64,000 nucleotides of DNA from Rouxiella chamberiensis. GTDB taxonomy: Bacteria; Pseudomonadota; Gammaproteobacteria; Enterobacterales; Enterobacteriaceae. Where the stretch lies: positions 744,001 to 808,000 of the forward strand of contig NZ_CP114058.1 in the NCBI RefSeq assembly GCF_026967475.1, read 5' to 3'. Every line of letters begins with the position of its first letter. Positions within the stretch are counted from its first letter, which is position 1. Positions 10,069-18,857 of this stretch are shown here, in pieces. Made by a program: the position numbers and the translations under genes. The notes beneath the pieces are model-generated. The model saw only the letters and a list, made by a program, of their open reading frames with translations. It was not told where the DNA came from and did no database searches.

Positions 10069-11277
10069 TCAGGATAATGCCTTGCAGGCGCGGGTTATTC
10101 TCTCGCACGCTTCGTCAAGACGGGCATCGTCTATGGCGTAGGCGATACGCAGATACGGTGAGGCACCAAAGGCGGAGCCTTGCAGCGTAGCGACATGCGC
10201 GGCGTCCAGCAGGTACTCGGCAAAATCGACATCGCTTGCAATCTTCTGCCCCGTCGGCGTTGTTTTACCGATCATACCCGAACAGTTGGCGAAGACGTAG
10301 AAAGCGCCGGGCGGCAGGTCGGCATGCAGTCCTTCTATATTTGCCAGACAATCCATTATTTTCTGGCGGCGGGTGGCGAGTACGGCGCGCCATTCATCAA
10401 GGAAAGCGCTGTCCTGCTCGAGCGCCACCACGGTGGCAGCCTGCGAAATCGAGCTTGGATTCGAGGTGCTCTGCGACTGCAAAATCTGCATGGCGGCGAT
10501 GAGCCAGGCGGGACCGCCTGCATAACCGATGCGCCAGCCTGTCATCGAATAGCCCTTCGAGACGCCATTGACGGTCAGTATTCTATCCTTGAGGCGCGGT
10601 TCGACCTGTGCAAGGGTTGCGAAAAGGGCAGGAGGATGACTGATGTGTTCATAGATATCATCGGCCATAATCAATACATGCGGAGCGTTGAGCAGAACCT
10701 CGGCCAGAGCCGCCAGTTCCCGGGCGCTGTATATGGCGCCGGTCGGGTTGTTGGGCGAGTTGAGAATCAACCAGCGGGTTTTTTCATTGATGGCGGCGGC
10801 GAGATCGGCAGGTTGCAGTTTCCAGCCATTCTCCTCCTGACAAGGCAAGATAACCGGCTCGCCATCGGCCAGCGCAACCATGTCGGGATAGGAGACCCAG
10901 TATGGCGCGGGAATAATGACCTCGTCGCCTGTGGAGACGGTCGCCAGAAGCGCGTTGAAGATCAGCTGTTTTGCGCCACTGCCGGCAATCACTTCGTTGG
11001 CAAGGTAAGTGAGTTGGTTCTCACGCTGGAATTTGTTGATGATAGCCTTTTTTAACTGGGCGGTACCTGATACGGCGGTGTATTTTGTATCACCTTGTAC
11101 AATTGCCGCGATGCCCGCTTGCTTAATATGATCGGGTGTGTCGAAATCGAGCTCTCCTTCGCCAAGGTTGATAACATCTACTCCGGCGTCAGACAGCGCA
11201 CGGACGCGATCGGAAATCACCGCCGTAGGAGAGGGGCGTACGCGTCGCAGGCGTGACGCAGTAAATTCAGCAGACAT
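10069..11277 (-). CDS. Class I/II PLP-dependent aminotransferase (aspartate aminotransferase-like)
   Basis: Transfers the amino group between an amino acid and a 2-oxo acid, in the cytosol. The 402-residue protein fits the type I beta aspartate aminotransferase group: INLGEGELDFDTP near the N terminus, GSGAKQ phosphate-binding turn, LNSPNNPTGA with the PLP-contacting Asn, MADDIYEH, and the PLP lysine in NGVSKGYSMTGWRIGY; RIAYA near the C terminus holds the substrate-carboxylate Arg. The start ATG at 11277 is preceded by AAGGG. The substrate is not readable. The promoter carries a 14-base motif (11310-11323) found again in the catabolic operon at 18835-18848, which suggests it belongs to the same regulon as that pathway. 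Confidence 0.88.
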   Translation of the reverse strand: MSAEFTASRLRRVRPSPTAVISDRVRALSDAGVDVINLGEGELDFDTPDHIKQAGIAAIVQGDTKYTAVSGTAQLKKAIINKFQRENQLTYLANEVIAGSGAKQLIFNALLATVSTGDEVIIPAPYWVSYPDMVALADGEPVILPCQEENGWKLQPADLAAAINEKTRWLILNSPNNPTGAIYSARELAALAEVLLNAPHVLIMADDIYEHISHPPALFATLAQVEPRLKDRILTVNGVSKGYSMTGWRIGYAGGPAWLIAAMQILQSQSTSNPSSISQAATVVALEQDSAFLDEWRAVLATRRQKIMDCLANIEGLHADLPPGAFYVFANCSGMIGKTTPTGQKIASDVDFAEYLLDAAHVATLQGSAFGASPYLRIAYAIDDARLDEACERITRACKALS

Positions 11278-11309
11278 CTTTTTTACCCTTTTATAAGATT
11301 GAAGCAAAA

Positions 11310-11323
11310 TTGTATTTGTTGTA
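11310..11323 (+). promoter_or_regulatory. Candidate operator, motif TTGTATTTGTTGTA
   Basis: A 14-base sequence identical to the reverse complement of 18835-18848; the match extends to 16 of 17 bases. It lies 33 bases upstream of the aminotransferase start. Related sites with the core TTGTATTT flank the GntR gene at 19865. I infer it is bound by that regulator. Confidence 0.5.
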
Positions 11324-11387
11324 TCAAATAAACCAATTTAAATTATCATGGCTCCTTGAAGATTGCTCATGCTTTCTTCAGGTTTCA

Positions 11388-11408
11388 CTGAGGTTTTCCT
11401 CAGTTTTT
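11388..11408 (+). terminator. Possible attenuator hairpin in the leader of the glutaminase-like gene
   Basis: CTGAGG TTTT CCTCAG followed by five T, about 107 bases before the plus-strand gene at 11515. The short stem makes this a weak call. It would matter only if transcription starts upstream of it. Confidence 0.3.
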
Positions 11409-11514
11409 AATCAGGTTTTGTTCATGACTCATGAAAAGACCGGGCAGAGATTTCGTAGAAAATCACTGTAATGCCTTATTTATTAATAAAATTTTAATCC
11501 ACTAGGTGAAAATT

Positions 11515-12720
11515 ATGACTTTAACATTCGTTGCACATAACACGCCGGAACCTGCGCTGTATGGCGCGATGGCTGCGGTATTGGCCGAACAGCGAGACGC
11601 GGAACTGGCGCACCTCGCGGTAGAATGGGACAGGCAAAGCTACGCCGATGCCTGTCAGCATGTCACACCGGAAGGGCATCTGGTCACCAGCGGACTGCTC
11701 TGGCATGAACGTCTCGGGGCGATGTCGGCGGGTAAAGTCTGGCAGCTGGACGACCTGCTCAGTCTTCACGGCGGCAAAGACTACATCGTGCCGCTGGCCC
11801 CCGTTCAGCTCGCCTCCTTTACGCGGCTGGCGCGAGAGGCAAGAAATTACTCTGTCGATTATCAGCTGATTGAAATCGAACACACGGCACGCGGATTCCA
11901 GTTCTCCCGCATGGAAAATACGGAAAATCGCCCCGTGGCCTGGACTCGCGACCGCTTTGGCCGAGTCATTCCGAACACCGGTTCTGGCGGACAGTCCGGT
12001 TCGGGTCACCTGCGTATCGCGCTGATAGGCACTTATCAGGACCAGATTGCCAGTTATCCCGCCACGCTCGCGGCGCTCGGTGACGCTATCGATGCGCTGG
12101 AACTGGAAGTCGAAATCATCTGCCTGCCGCCTTGTATCTCGCCTCGGGAGTTATCAGGCGTGCTCAAGGATATCGACGGCGTGCTGTTGCCTGGAGGCTC
12201 GGACATGCGCAATGTCGCTGGGCAGATTCGTGTGGCGCATCACTGTCTGAATCACGAAATCCCTACACTGGGGCTATGTCTCGGAATGCAGACCATGGCG
12301 ACGGCGGCTATTCAGCAGATGCTCGGCAGTGCGCAGGCCAATCTCGCCGAAGTTGACCCTCATGCCCAGCTCAAGACCTTTATTCCCCTCACCGATACGC
12401 CGCAGCATCCTGTACATCGACTGGGTGATGACGACATGAAACTTGTGTCCGGCACGCAGATGGCTGCGGTAATGGGAGACAAAACCCGTCTGCGCTACAA
12501 TCACCGTTTTCAGCTCAACCCCTTGTTCAAGGACGAGTTGGCGGCAAACGGGCTGCTTATTTCCGGCACAGACAACAGCGGCACGATAGCCGATGCCATT
12601 GAACATACTTCGCATCCTTTCTTTCTTGGCGTACAGGGGCATCCTGAACTGACGTCGACCCCTCAATGGCCCAGCCCCCTGATTGGTGCTTTCCTGCTGG
12701 CGGCCAAGGGTAAAGCGTAA
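11515..12720 (+). CDS. Class I glutamine amidotransferase-like protein resembling the CTP synthase glutaminase domain
   Basis: A 401-residue protein of unclear function. Residues about 166-395 resemble the C-terminal glutaminase half of CTP synthase: GVLLPGG oxyanion region, nucleophile elbow GLCLGMQ (Cys255), YNHRFQLN, LLISGTDNSG and GVQGHPE (His376, Glu378). The synthetase half is absent. Instead residues 1-160 form a segment I do not recognise, with no signal peptide and no membrane segment. It could hydrolyse a gamma-glutamyl or amide bond, or feed ammonia to a partner. The ATG at 11515 follows AGGTGA; a GTG at 11506 is an alternative start. It is divergent from the aminotransferase and convergent with the catabolic operon, so a role in that pathway is plausible but unproven. 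Confidence 0.75.
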   Translation: MTLTFVAHNTPEPALYGAMAAVLAEQRDAELAHLAVEWDRQSYADACQHVTPEGHLVTSGLLWHERLGAMSAGKVWQLDDLLSLHGGKDYIVPLAPVQLASFTRLAREARNYSVDYQLIEIEHTARGFQFSRMENTENRPVAWTRDRFGRVIPNTGSGGQSGSGHLRIALIGTYQDQIASYPATLAALGDAIDALELEVEIICLPPCISPRELSGVLKDIDGVLLPGGSDMRNVAGQIRVAHHCLNHEIPTLGLCLGMQTMATAAIQQMLGSAQANLAEVDPHAQLKTFIPLTDTPQHPVHRLGDDDMKLVSGTQMAAVMGDKTRLRYNHRFQLNPLFKDELAANGLLISGTDNSGTIADAIEHTSHPFFLGVQGHPELTSTPQWPSPLIGAFLLAAKGKA

Positions 12721-12734
12721 CGTCTAAAGGAAAA

Positions 12735-12761
12735 GGCCCCGCTATGTTCGATAGCGAGGCC
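12735..12761. terminator. Hairpin between convergent genes
   Basis: GGCC-C-CGCTAT, loop GTTCG, ATAGCG-A-GGCC, followed by a TTTT at 12771. Lies between the glutaminase-like gene and the end of the minus-strand operon, and probably serves both. Confidence 0.6.
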
Positions 12762-12807
12762 CGTCTCGTCTTTTCAAAAGGCCGTCTATCGGCCGTGGCG
12801 AGACAAA

Positions 12808-13728
12808 TTACTTCATCGTCACACCGCTACGCGGGTCGGCCGCGAGGCGCAGCAATTCGGCTTTGACTTCTTCGATAACCGACCCTTCGAGATCGATTAA
12901 CGGCGCACGCACGTGCTGACCGTCAAAACCGCGCAGGTTCATGGCGGCCTTGACCAGTTGCGGCTGTCCATGACGACGCGCCAGCGCACGATACGGATAC
13001 CACAGCTGATGCAGTTCACGCGCCGTCGCCGCATCGCCTTTTTCAAGCGCACGGTAGGTTGCCAGAATGAGTTCCGGCAAAGCGCCGCTGTTGGTGGTGC
13101 TGATACCGTCAAAGCCGCACATCATCGGGCCGAGGAAGGCGAGGTCGGACGCGCAGAACAGACGCAGACGACCGCCGAGGCGGTTGGCAATCTGGTCGAT
13201 GGCCGTCGGGTTCAGGTCGCCCTGCTTGATGCCGACCACACCTTCGATATCCGCCAGCTGTTCCAGTACTACCGGCGGCAGGGTAATGCCGATGCCCGGC
13301 GCGTTGTAGACCAGAATACCGGTGCGTGAAAGGGGAGCCATCTTCTTGAAGAAACTGACGATTTGCCCATCGGTGACTTCGGAAACAAACGGAGGCGTTA
13401 CCATAGGCAATCCACCCAGTTCGCCTGCAAGCGTGGTCAGTTCACTGACGGCGCGAGCGTCCGAACCGGCGCTGCACAGCATCACCGGCACACGATCGCC
13501 GACCACCGCCATCACGTTGCGAAACATCATCGCGCGTTCGTCGGTGGTCATGGCCGGGAATTCGCCATAGGTGCCGCCAATCAAAATACCGTCGTAACCC
13601 AGCGCAATCACGCGTTCGATATTGCGTGCCAGCCCGTCAAAATCAAACTCGCCGTCGGCGGTGAAAGGAGTCACGGTAATGTTGAAAATACCGCGCAGAC
13701 GCGCCTGGCTTTCATAAATGTCTTTCAT
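12808..13728 (-). CDS. DHDPS/N-acetylneuraminate lyase family protein
   Basis: A 306-residue class I aldolase or lyase of the DapA/NanA superfamily, cytosolic. Visible features are the N-terminal ITVTPFTADGEFD, IGGTYGEFPAM (equivalent of the GTTGE substrate loop), the active-site Tyr in LVYNAPG and the Schiff-base Lys in GVVGIKQGD. Such enzymes cleave or dehydrate 2-oxo acids; the substrate is not evident. It is the last gene of a seven-gene minus-strand operon that starts with the binding protein at 19676. It is not the housekeeping dapA, judging by divergence around the active site and by context. Start ATG at 13728. Confidence 0.85.
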   Translation of the reverse strand: MKDIYESQARLRGIFNITVTPFTADGEFDFDGLARNIERVIALGYDGILIGGTYGEFPAMTTDERAMMFRNVMAVVGDRVPVMLCSAGSDARAVSELTTLAGELGGLPMVTPPFVSEVTDGQIVSFFKKMAPLSRTGILVYNAPGIGITLPPVVLEQLADIEGVVGIKQGDLNPTAIDQIANRLGGRLRLFCASDLAFLGPMMCGFDGISTTNSGALPELILATYRALEKGDAATARELHQLWYPYRALARRHGQPQLVKAAMNLRGFDGQHVRAPLIDLEGSVIEEVKAELLRLAADPRSGVTMK

Positions 13729-13757
13729 TCTTCTGTTCCTTGCCTATTCGGTTCTGA

Positions 13758-14942
13758 CTAAAGTAACAACAGCGGGCGATCGATTGAGCCCAACACGCGA
13801 TAACCGGATTCGGTGACCACAATGGTTTCGCTGACGCCCACGGTAAATTCACCATAGATGCGCAGCGCCGGAGGAATGTGAAACGTCATGCCCGGTTGCA
13901 GTTCAGTGGTGATGCCACTGTAAAGGCTGAGGATCGCGCCTTCGCCCCAGTCGGGCGCAAAAGAGACGCCGATGGAATAACCGGTGCGTTTCCTGAAATT
14001 ATCGGTATAGCCTGCGCGGTCGATTACACGCTGACAGGCGAGGTGCGGGGTTTCGCAGGTTGCCCCCGGACGAATGGCATCGAGCGCGGCCTGAAGCGCT
14101 TCCTGACAGACCTTTTCCATCTCGATGGCTTCGGCCGGAGGTTTGCCGAGCCAGGCGGAGCGCATCAATGCGGCGTGATAGCGGTCATGCGTTGCGGCCA
14201 TTTCGAGAAAAATCGGGTCGCCGTCACTGATGCGACGACGACGCCAGGTGCCGTGAGGCACGCCGGTGCGCGGACCCGAAGAGACCAGCGGTTCCATGCC
14301 CATATATTCCGAACCGGCGGCAATGGCAGCGCCCATCATTGCGGAAACCAGGTCATTTTCGGTCGCACCCGCAGCAATCGCCTTGCGGCCCGCCGACATG
14401 CCCGCATCGACATAACGCGCGGCGTGCGCCATTTTTTCCAGTTCGGCGGCTGACTTCACGGCACGTAACTGTTCGATAACGCCTGCGCCGTCGTGCAGCG
14501 CGCCCAGTTCGGCCTGCAAGGCTTCATACACAGCGATAGGCAGGAACCAGCCGCGTTTATCGATACCCATGCGTTTCTGGTTCCAGCCCCGGGCTTTCAG
14601 CACGTCGAGCAGGAAATTCACCGGATTGTCGCCGTCGGTATAAATCGCGGCATCGCGAATAAAGGTATTGGATATAAAGTTGAAGTATTCGAGCTGGCGA
14701 ATAACAAAGACCGGATCGCCCTCGACCGGCAGCACCAGAGTCTGGAAGGTGTAGTAACCCGGCGTCTGCTGACCGGTTAGGTAGAAAATATTCTCGGGAC
14801 TGGTGATTATCATCAGATCCAGCCCGGCGTTGGTCAGTAACTGACGCGCACGCTGGATGCGGCTTGCATATTCCGCCTCGGCGAAAGCCGATTCTGCCCC
14901 TGGCACGACGCGGCCAAGGTCTGGCAATTCAATTTTATTCAT
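13758..14942 (-). CDS. M24-fold protein of the creatinase/ectoine hydrolase type, metal ligands missing
   Basis: A 394-residue pita-bread-fold protein with an N-terminal creatinase-like domain (about 30-160) and a C-terminal M24 domain (about 170-390). The metal-binding residues of true aminopeptidases are largely replaced: the DxG...D region reads LEMAATHDRYHAALMRS, the HGIG histidine position reads GYSIGVSF, and the EPG glutamate position reads FHIPPALR. Creatinase and ectoine hydrolase (DoeA) use the fold without metal, so this is more likely an amidohydrolase of a small C-N compound than a peptidase. Start at ATG 14942 after GAGAG; a TTG lies at 14948. It sits between the DHDPS-like and enolase-like genes. 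Confidence 0.85.
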   Translation of the reverse strand: MNKIELPDLGRVVPGAESAFAEAEYASRIQRARQLLTNAGLDLMIITSPENIFYLTGQQTPGYYTFQTLVLPVEGDPVFVIRQLEYFNFISNTFIRDAAIYTDGDNPVNFLLDVLKARGWNQKRMGIDKRGWFLPIAVYEALQAELGALHDGAGVIEQLRAVKSAAELEKMAHAARYVDAGMSAGRKAIAAGATENDLVSAMMGAAIAAGSEYMGMEPLVSSGPRTGVPHGTWRRRRISDGDPIFLEMAATHDRYHAALMRSAWLGKPPAEAIEMEKVCQEALQAALDAIRPGATCETPHLACQRVIDRAGYTDNFRKRTGYSIGVSFAPDWGEGAILSLYSGITTELQPGMTFHIPPALRIYGEFTVGVSETIVVTESGYRVLGSIDRPLLLL

Positions 14943-14976
14943 TATCAACTCTCATTCTCAGATAAAAATCAGGTTT

Positions 14977-16074
14977 TTAAGAAGAAAAGGTTTGTATTAA
15001 CTCTGCGCAATCAGGATCAAAGCTGATACCTAATCCCGTTAGCGCGTCGCTGCTGACCAAGCCCTGAAGATAGGTCAGGCCCGAAACCGGATCGTTGCCA
15101 AGGCCGTCTGCGCCATAAAGTTCGGCGTGGGCGGGCTGGCAGGCGTGGGCGACGTGCAGCGCAGCGGCGGTGGCAGCAGCGCCTTCATTCATCTGGCCAA
15201 TCATGAAGGGAATGCCCGCCGCATTGAGACGGCGCGCGGCGCGCACGGCAGGCGCAATGCCGCCCATTTTCACCAGTTTGATATGCGCCCAGACCTTGCC
15301 TTGCATCGCAATGATGCGGTCGAGGTCGGCCGCCGTACTCATGCTCTCATCCAGCATCAGCGGGATAGGGCTTGAGGCGGCAAGCGACGGATAGCAATGG
15401 GCATATTCGTCGGCAATGGGCTGTTCGAGATAGCTCAGGTCGAATTTTTGCAGCGCCAGCAGGTGACTGCGGGCCGCTTCCGGCTGCCACTGGCCGTTGG
15501 CGTCGGCGGAAAGATGCACTTCATGGCCGAAGCGGCGGCGCAGGGCGGCCAGACGGTCGCAGTCCTCTTCCAGCGAGCCAATGCCGACCCGCAGTTTGAG
15601 ATGGGTAAAGCCGCGATCCATGTAGGCCGTGGCCTGACTCAGCATCTGCGCCATTGATGACCAGAACAGCGTCTGGTTGGTGGCATAACACACCGGGTCC
15701 GGAAAATCGGAGCCGACAAGTTTCGCCACGCTACAGCCGTTCTGGCGGGCAATCAGGTCATGCAGCGCCATATCGAACAGCATGCGGGTAGGCGCGAGAC
15801 TGTCGGCGAGCTGCGTATCCAGCGTAAGCAGAAGGTCACTCGGCGGTTGCTGCAAATCCAGCGCGCGCAAGGTGCGCATGACATCGTTCAGCACCCGCTC
15901 GGCGCTGTAACCGTTGAGATAGTCGATATTGATCCGTACCTCGCCCAGACCTTGCCAATGCCGGTCTTCCAGCAGCAGATACAGCTCGTCGAGCGCCTGA
16001 ATGCTGCCCGAGGAGGCGGTATGCAACTGCAAATGCGGGTAGCGCAGCTCGGCGCGATACAGCGTGGCTTTCAC
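14977..16074 (-). CDS. Enolase-superfamily enzyme, muconate-lactonising subgroup-like
   Basis: A 365-residue enzyme with an N-terminal capping domain and a C-terminal barrel. Metal ligands are visible as Asp in LSADANGQW, Glu in LSYLEQPI and Asp in LMLDES; the opposite-face Lys is in HIKLVKMGG. The KxK motif on the second strand reads HLKLRVG, so the usual second Lys, a catalytic base in many members, is Arg here. Family reactions are racemisation, epimerisation, cycloisomerisation or dehydration of carboxylates, including amino acid derivatives. The substrate is unknown. It is 4 bases from the M20 gene upstream, so surely co-transcribed. Confidence 0.85.
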   Translation of the reverse strand: MKATLYRAELRYPHLQLHTASSGSIQALDELYLLLEDRHWQGLGEVRINIDYLNGYSAERVLNDVMRTLRALDLQQPPSDLLLTLDTQLADSLAPTRMLFDMALHDLIARQNGCSVAKLVGSDFPDPVCYATNQTLFWSSMAQMLSQATAYMDRGFTHLKLRVGIGSLEEDCDRLAALRRRFGHEVHLSADANGQWQPEAARSHLLALQKFDLSYLEQPIADEYAHCYPSLAASSPIPLMLDESMSTAADLDRIIAMQGKVWAHIKLVKMGGIAPAVRAARRLNAAGIPFMIGQMNEGAAATAAALHVAHACQPAHAELYGADGLGNDPVSGLTYLQGLVSSDALTGLGISFDPDCAELIQTFSS

Positions 16075-16078
16075 CGAC

Positions 16079-17245
16079 TTATCCTTTTTTCATCATGGTT
16101 AATGCCACGTCGCGATAGATATCGCTTGCGGCAATGAATTCATCGACGGGAACAAATTCGTCGGGTTTGTGGGCAACGGAAAGCGAGCCGGGACCGATGA
16201 CAATGCCTTTGGTCCCAAGACTGCGAAAGTGCACCAAATCACATCCGCCCTGAAAACCAAACGGACCGGGTTCTTCCAGCCCTTGCGCACGGCAGGCCTC
16301 AAGACCGGCCTGCACAATGGCTTCGTCAACGGCGGTTTCCGTTGCGCCACCGGTCGTCGGTTTAAAGGTGATGATTTCGCTGCGAACGCCAAACTTGTCG
16401 TGGGCGAGAGCAAGCAAATCGCGAAGCTCCTGCTTGACCTGTTCTTCGTCTTCGCCCGGCACCATGCGGCGGTCCAGCAGCAGTTCGCAGCTGTCGGGCA
16501 ATACGTTGTCGGCATGGCCGCCCGAAATACGCGTTACCGTCAGACTCGCCGAGCCCACCAGCGGATGACAGCGGCAGCGCACGCTCTGTTCGTGCTGCTG
16601 TTCAACCAGCCCCAGCAGTTGAGCCGCGCGGAAGATGGCGTTTTCGCCAAGCTCCGGCGTCCCCGAATGCGCCGTCACGCCATGCACGCGAACCAGCGGG
16701 CGCAGACTGCCCTTGTGCGCCGAGTAGGTCGTGTTGGAGGTAGGTTCGCCGATAACCGCGAAATCGATTTTGGCGGGCGCCTCGCGGACATAGAATTTTG
16801 CGCCCTCGCTGGCGACCTCTTCATCGGCCACGAAAATGCCCATCAGCGTGCCCGACCAACTCTGCGGATTGTCTGCCAGCATACGCATGGCTTCTACCAT
16901 CGCGACCAGCGGCCCCTTGGCATCACAGGAACCGCGGCCAAAGAGCTTGCCGTCGCGCTCGGTCAGCGTGAAAGGATCCTGACTCCAGCCGCTGCCGGCC
17001 GGTACGACGTCGATATGGGTATTGAAGGCGAAGCACGGCCCTGCGCCATTTTCCAGTCGGGCAATGACGTTGGTGCGGCCCGGCTGATATTCGCTGAGTG
17101 TCAGGTCGAAACCGGCCTCTTTCAGCCACAGGCTGATAAGTTCGGCCGCTTCGCGTTCACGGCCCGGCGGGTTTTCGGTGTTGATGGCGACCAGTGAGGC
17201 GAGGTCGCGTTTCATTCTGTCGATATCTGGCGATGAGAGTGTCAT
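16079..17245 (-). CDS. M20 family deacylase (ArgE/DapE-like)
   Basis: A 388-residue zinc-dependent amidohydrolase that removes an acyl group from an amino acid derivative. The two-zinc site is clear: FNTHIDVVPAG (His, Asp), GRGSCDAKGPL (bridging Asp), FVADEEVASEG (catalytic Glu, ligand Glu) and the C-terminal His in VAHKPDEFVP. A dimerisation lid occupies about 175-290. The start at ATG 17245 has GAGGA upstream. Being next to an amino acid ABC transporter and an M24-fold hydrolase, it probably deacylates an imported N-acyl or N-carbamoyl-type compound; this is inference. Confidence 0.85.
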   Translation of the reverse strand: MTLSSPDIDRMKRDLASLVAINTENPPGREREAAELISLWLKEAGFDLTLSEYQPGRTNVIARLENGAGPCFAFNTHIDVVPAGSGWSQDPFTLTERDGKLFGRGSCDAKGPLVAMVEAMRMLADNPQSWSGTLMGIFVADEEVASEGAKFYVREAPAKIDFAVIGEPTSNTTYSAHKGSLRPLVRVHGVTAHSGTPELGENAIFRAAQLLGLVEQQHEQSVRCRCHPLVGSASLTVTRISGGHADNVLPDSCELLLDRRMVPGEDEEQVKQELRDLLALAHDKFGVRSEIITFKPTTGGATETAVDEAIVQAGLEACRAQGLEEPGPFGFQGGCDLVHFRSLGTKGIVIGPGSLSVAHKPDEFVPVDEFIAASDIYRDVALTMMKKG

Positions 17246-17316
17246 CGGCGTCTTCCTCTTGATTGGGTGGCCCTGGTGAGGCACAAACTCCGGGTAGTCA
17301 TAAAGTTTTTAAAAAA

Positions 17317-18060
17317 TCAGTGCAAGATCTGGTCAAGGAAGCGTTGGGCTCTTTGGCTCACGTCTCCCCCAAAAAATTTATCGCTTGGGGCGTTCTCGAT
17401 AATTTCGCCGTTTTCCATAAACACGATGTGGTTCGCGGCGCGACGGGCAAAGCCCATTTCATGGGTCACCACAATGCTGGTCATCCCCTCTGCGCTGAGA
17501 TCTGCCATTACGTCCACCACCTCGCGGATCATCTCCGGGTCCAGCGCGGAAGTCGGTTCGTCAAACAGCATCAGACGCGGCTTCATGGCAAGCGCCCTGG
17601 CAATCGCCACGCGCTGTTGCTGGCCGCCGGAAAGTTCGTCCGGGAAACTGTCGGCCTTGTCGGGAATACGCACCTTGCCGAGTAACGCCAGCGCCTGTGC
17701 CTCGGCTTCGGCACGGCTTACGCCAAGCACGGTCATCGGCGCGAGCATGATGTTTTCGGCCGCCGTCAGGTGGGAAAACAGCTCATAGTTCTGAAAGACC
17801 ATGCCGATTTCCTGACGCAGGCGATGCGGCTCGACGTCCTGACGGGTAATGTCGGACTGGCGGAAAAAGATGCTGCCGCCTTCGATGCTTTCGAGCAGAT
17901 TCACGCAGCGCAGCAGGGTCGACTTGCCGGAACCGGACGGGCCAATCAGCACCACGGTTTCCCCTTCGTTAACGCTGAGCGTGCAGTTTTTCAGTACGTG
18001 CTGGGTGCCGAAATGTTTATCGACGCCGATAATTTCCAGCAGCGGTTTTTCGCTTTTCAT
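17317..18060 (-). CDS. Polar amino acid ABC transporter, ATP-binding protein
   Basis: A 247-residue ATPase of the GlnQ/HisP type with Walker A GPSGSGKST, Q-loop FQNYELF, signature LSGGQQQR, Walker B LMLFDEPTSALD and the H-loop His in VVTHEMGF. It energises import with the permease 9 bases upstream and the binding protein at 18858. Substrate is predicted only as a polar amino acid or derivative handled by the co-transcribed hydrolases. Confidence 0.92.
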   Translation of the reverse strand: MKSEKPLLEIIGVDKHFGTQHVLKNCTLSVNEGETVVLIGPSGSGKSTLLRCVNLLESIEGGSIFFRQSDITRQDVEPHRLRQEIGMVFQNYELFSHLTAAENIMLAPMTVLGVSRAEAEAQALALLGKVRIPDKADSFPDELSGGQQQRVAIARALAMKPRLMLFDEPTSALDPEMIREVVDVMADLSAEGMTSIVVTHEMGFARRAANHIVFMENGEIIENAPSDKFFGGDVSQRAQRFLDQILH

Positions 18061-18069
18061 CTGCTCTCC

Positions 18070-18783
18070 TCAGTTGGGCGCACTGCTGCGCAGCAGGCGT
18101 TCGGTCATGGACAGGGCGGGCTTCTTGCGCTTTTTCGGATCAAGCGCACGTTCGAGCCAGGCTTGGCCAATCATGAAAATCGTGGTCAGAACGAGGTAGT
18201 ACATGCCCGCCGCGCACAGCGCTTCGAAGTAGCGGAAACTCGCGCTGGCGGTCTGATTGGCAATCAGCAGCAGCTCCTGAACCGCGATAACCGACACCAG
18301 CGCGCTGGATTTCAGCATGCTGATCATCTGGTTACCCATCGGTGGCAAGACAATGCGCGCCGCCTGCGGCAAGACAATCTTGCGCATAATCTGTCCCTTG
18401 GTCATGCCCAGCGCCATGCCGGCGGTGCGCTGCCCGCTTCTGACCGCCTGAAGACCCGAACGCAGGATCTCGGCCATATATGCCCCTTCATTGAGCGACA
18501 GGGCGAGCACGGCACAGGTGAATGCGGAAAAGCGCAGGCCAAAACTCGGCAACACGTTGTAGACAAAAATTATCTGGAACAGTACGGGCGTGCCGCGGAA
18601 CAACCATAAATAGAAAAAGGCCAGAAGAGGGCCCGCCCGAAAGCGGGACTCTTGCAGCAGAGCCAGTATCAATCCCGTTACGATGCCGAAAAACAGCGAA
18701 CAGACGGTAATCAATAGGGTCATCACTGCGCCCTGGAAAAACGCCGGTGACAAGAGGTATTGCCAGACCAGTTCAAAAGACAT
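18070..18783 (-). CDS. Polar amino acid ABC transporter, permease
   Basis: A 237-residue inner-membrane permease of the HisM/GlnP family with about five membrane segments. The EAA loop that docks the ATPase reads AGMALGMTKGQIMRKIVLPQAARIVLPP. Only one permease gene is present, so a homodimer is expected. The C-terminal tail is basic (PKKRKK). Confidence 0.9.
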   Translation of the reverse strand: MSFELVWQYLLSPAFFQGAVMTLLITVCSLFFGIVTGLILALLQESRFRAGPLLAFFYLWLFRGTPVLFQIIFVYNVLPSFGLRFSAFTCAVLALSLNEGAYMAEILRSGLQAVRSGQRTAGMALGMTKGQIMRKIVLPQAARIVLPPMGNQMISMLKSSALVSVIAVQELLLIANQTASASFRYFEALCAAGMYYLVLTTIFMIGQAWLERALDPKKRKKPALSMTERLLRSSAPN

Positions 18784-18834
18784 GAATATTCCTCAATGTC
18801 CGAAAGCTAAACGGTGAGCAGGTGTTTGCCGTGC

Positions 18835-18848
18835 TACAACAAATACAA
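18835..18848 (-). promoter_or_regulatory. Candidate operator, motif TTGTATTTGTTGTA
   Basis: Lies in the 74-base gap between the binding-protein gene and the permease gene. It is identical over 14 bases, and 16 of 17 when extended, to the site before the aminotransferase (11310-11323). Its position inside the operon suggests internal control, or a second start for the permease-to-lyase segment. Confidence 0.45.
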
Positions 18849-18857
18849 AATCAGGCA

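Noticed and set aside
12808..13728. Possibility that this is the housekeeping dapA
   Set aside because: Its active-site surroundings differ from DapA (IGGTYGEF, GIKQGD) and it lies at the end of a catabolic operon.
16169..17197. Plus-strand frame (342 residues) opposite the M20 deacylase
   Set aside because: Shadow; the sense strand shows the full two-zinc site.
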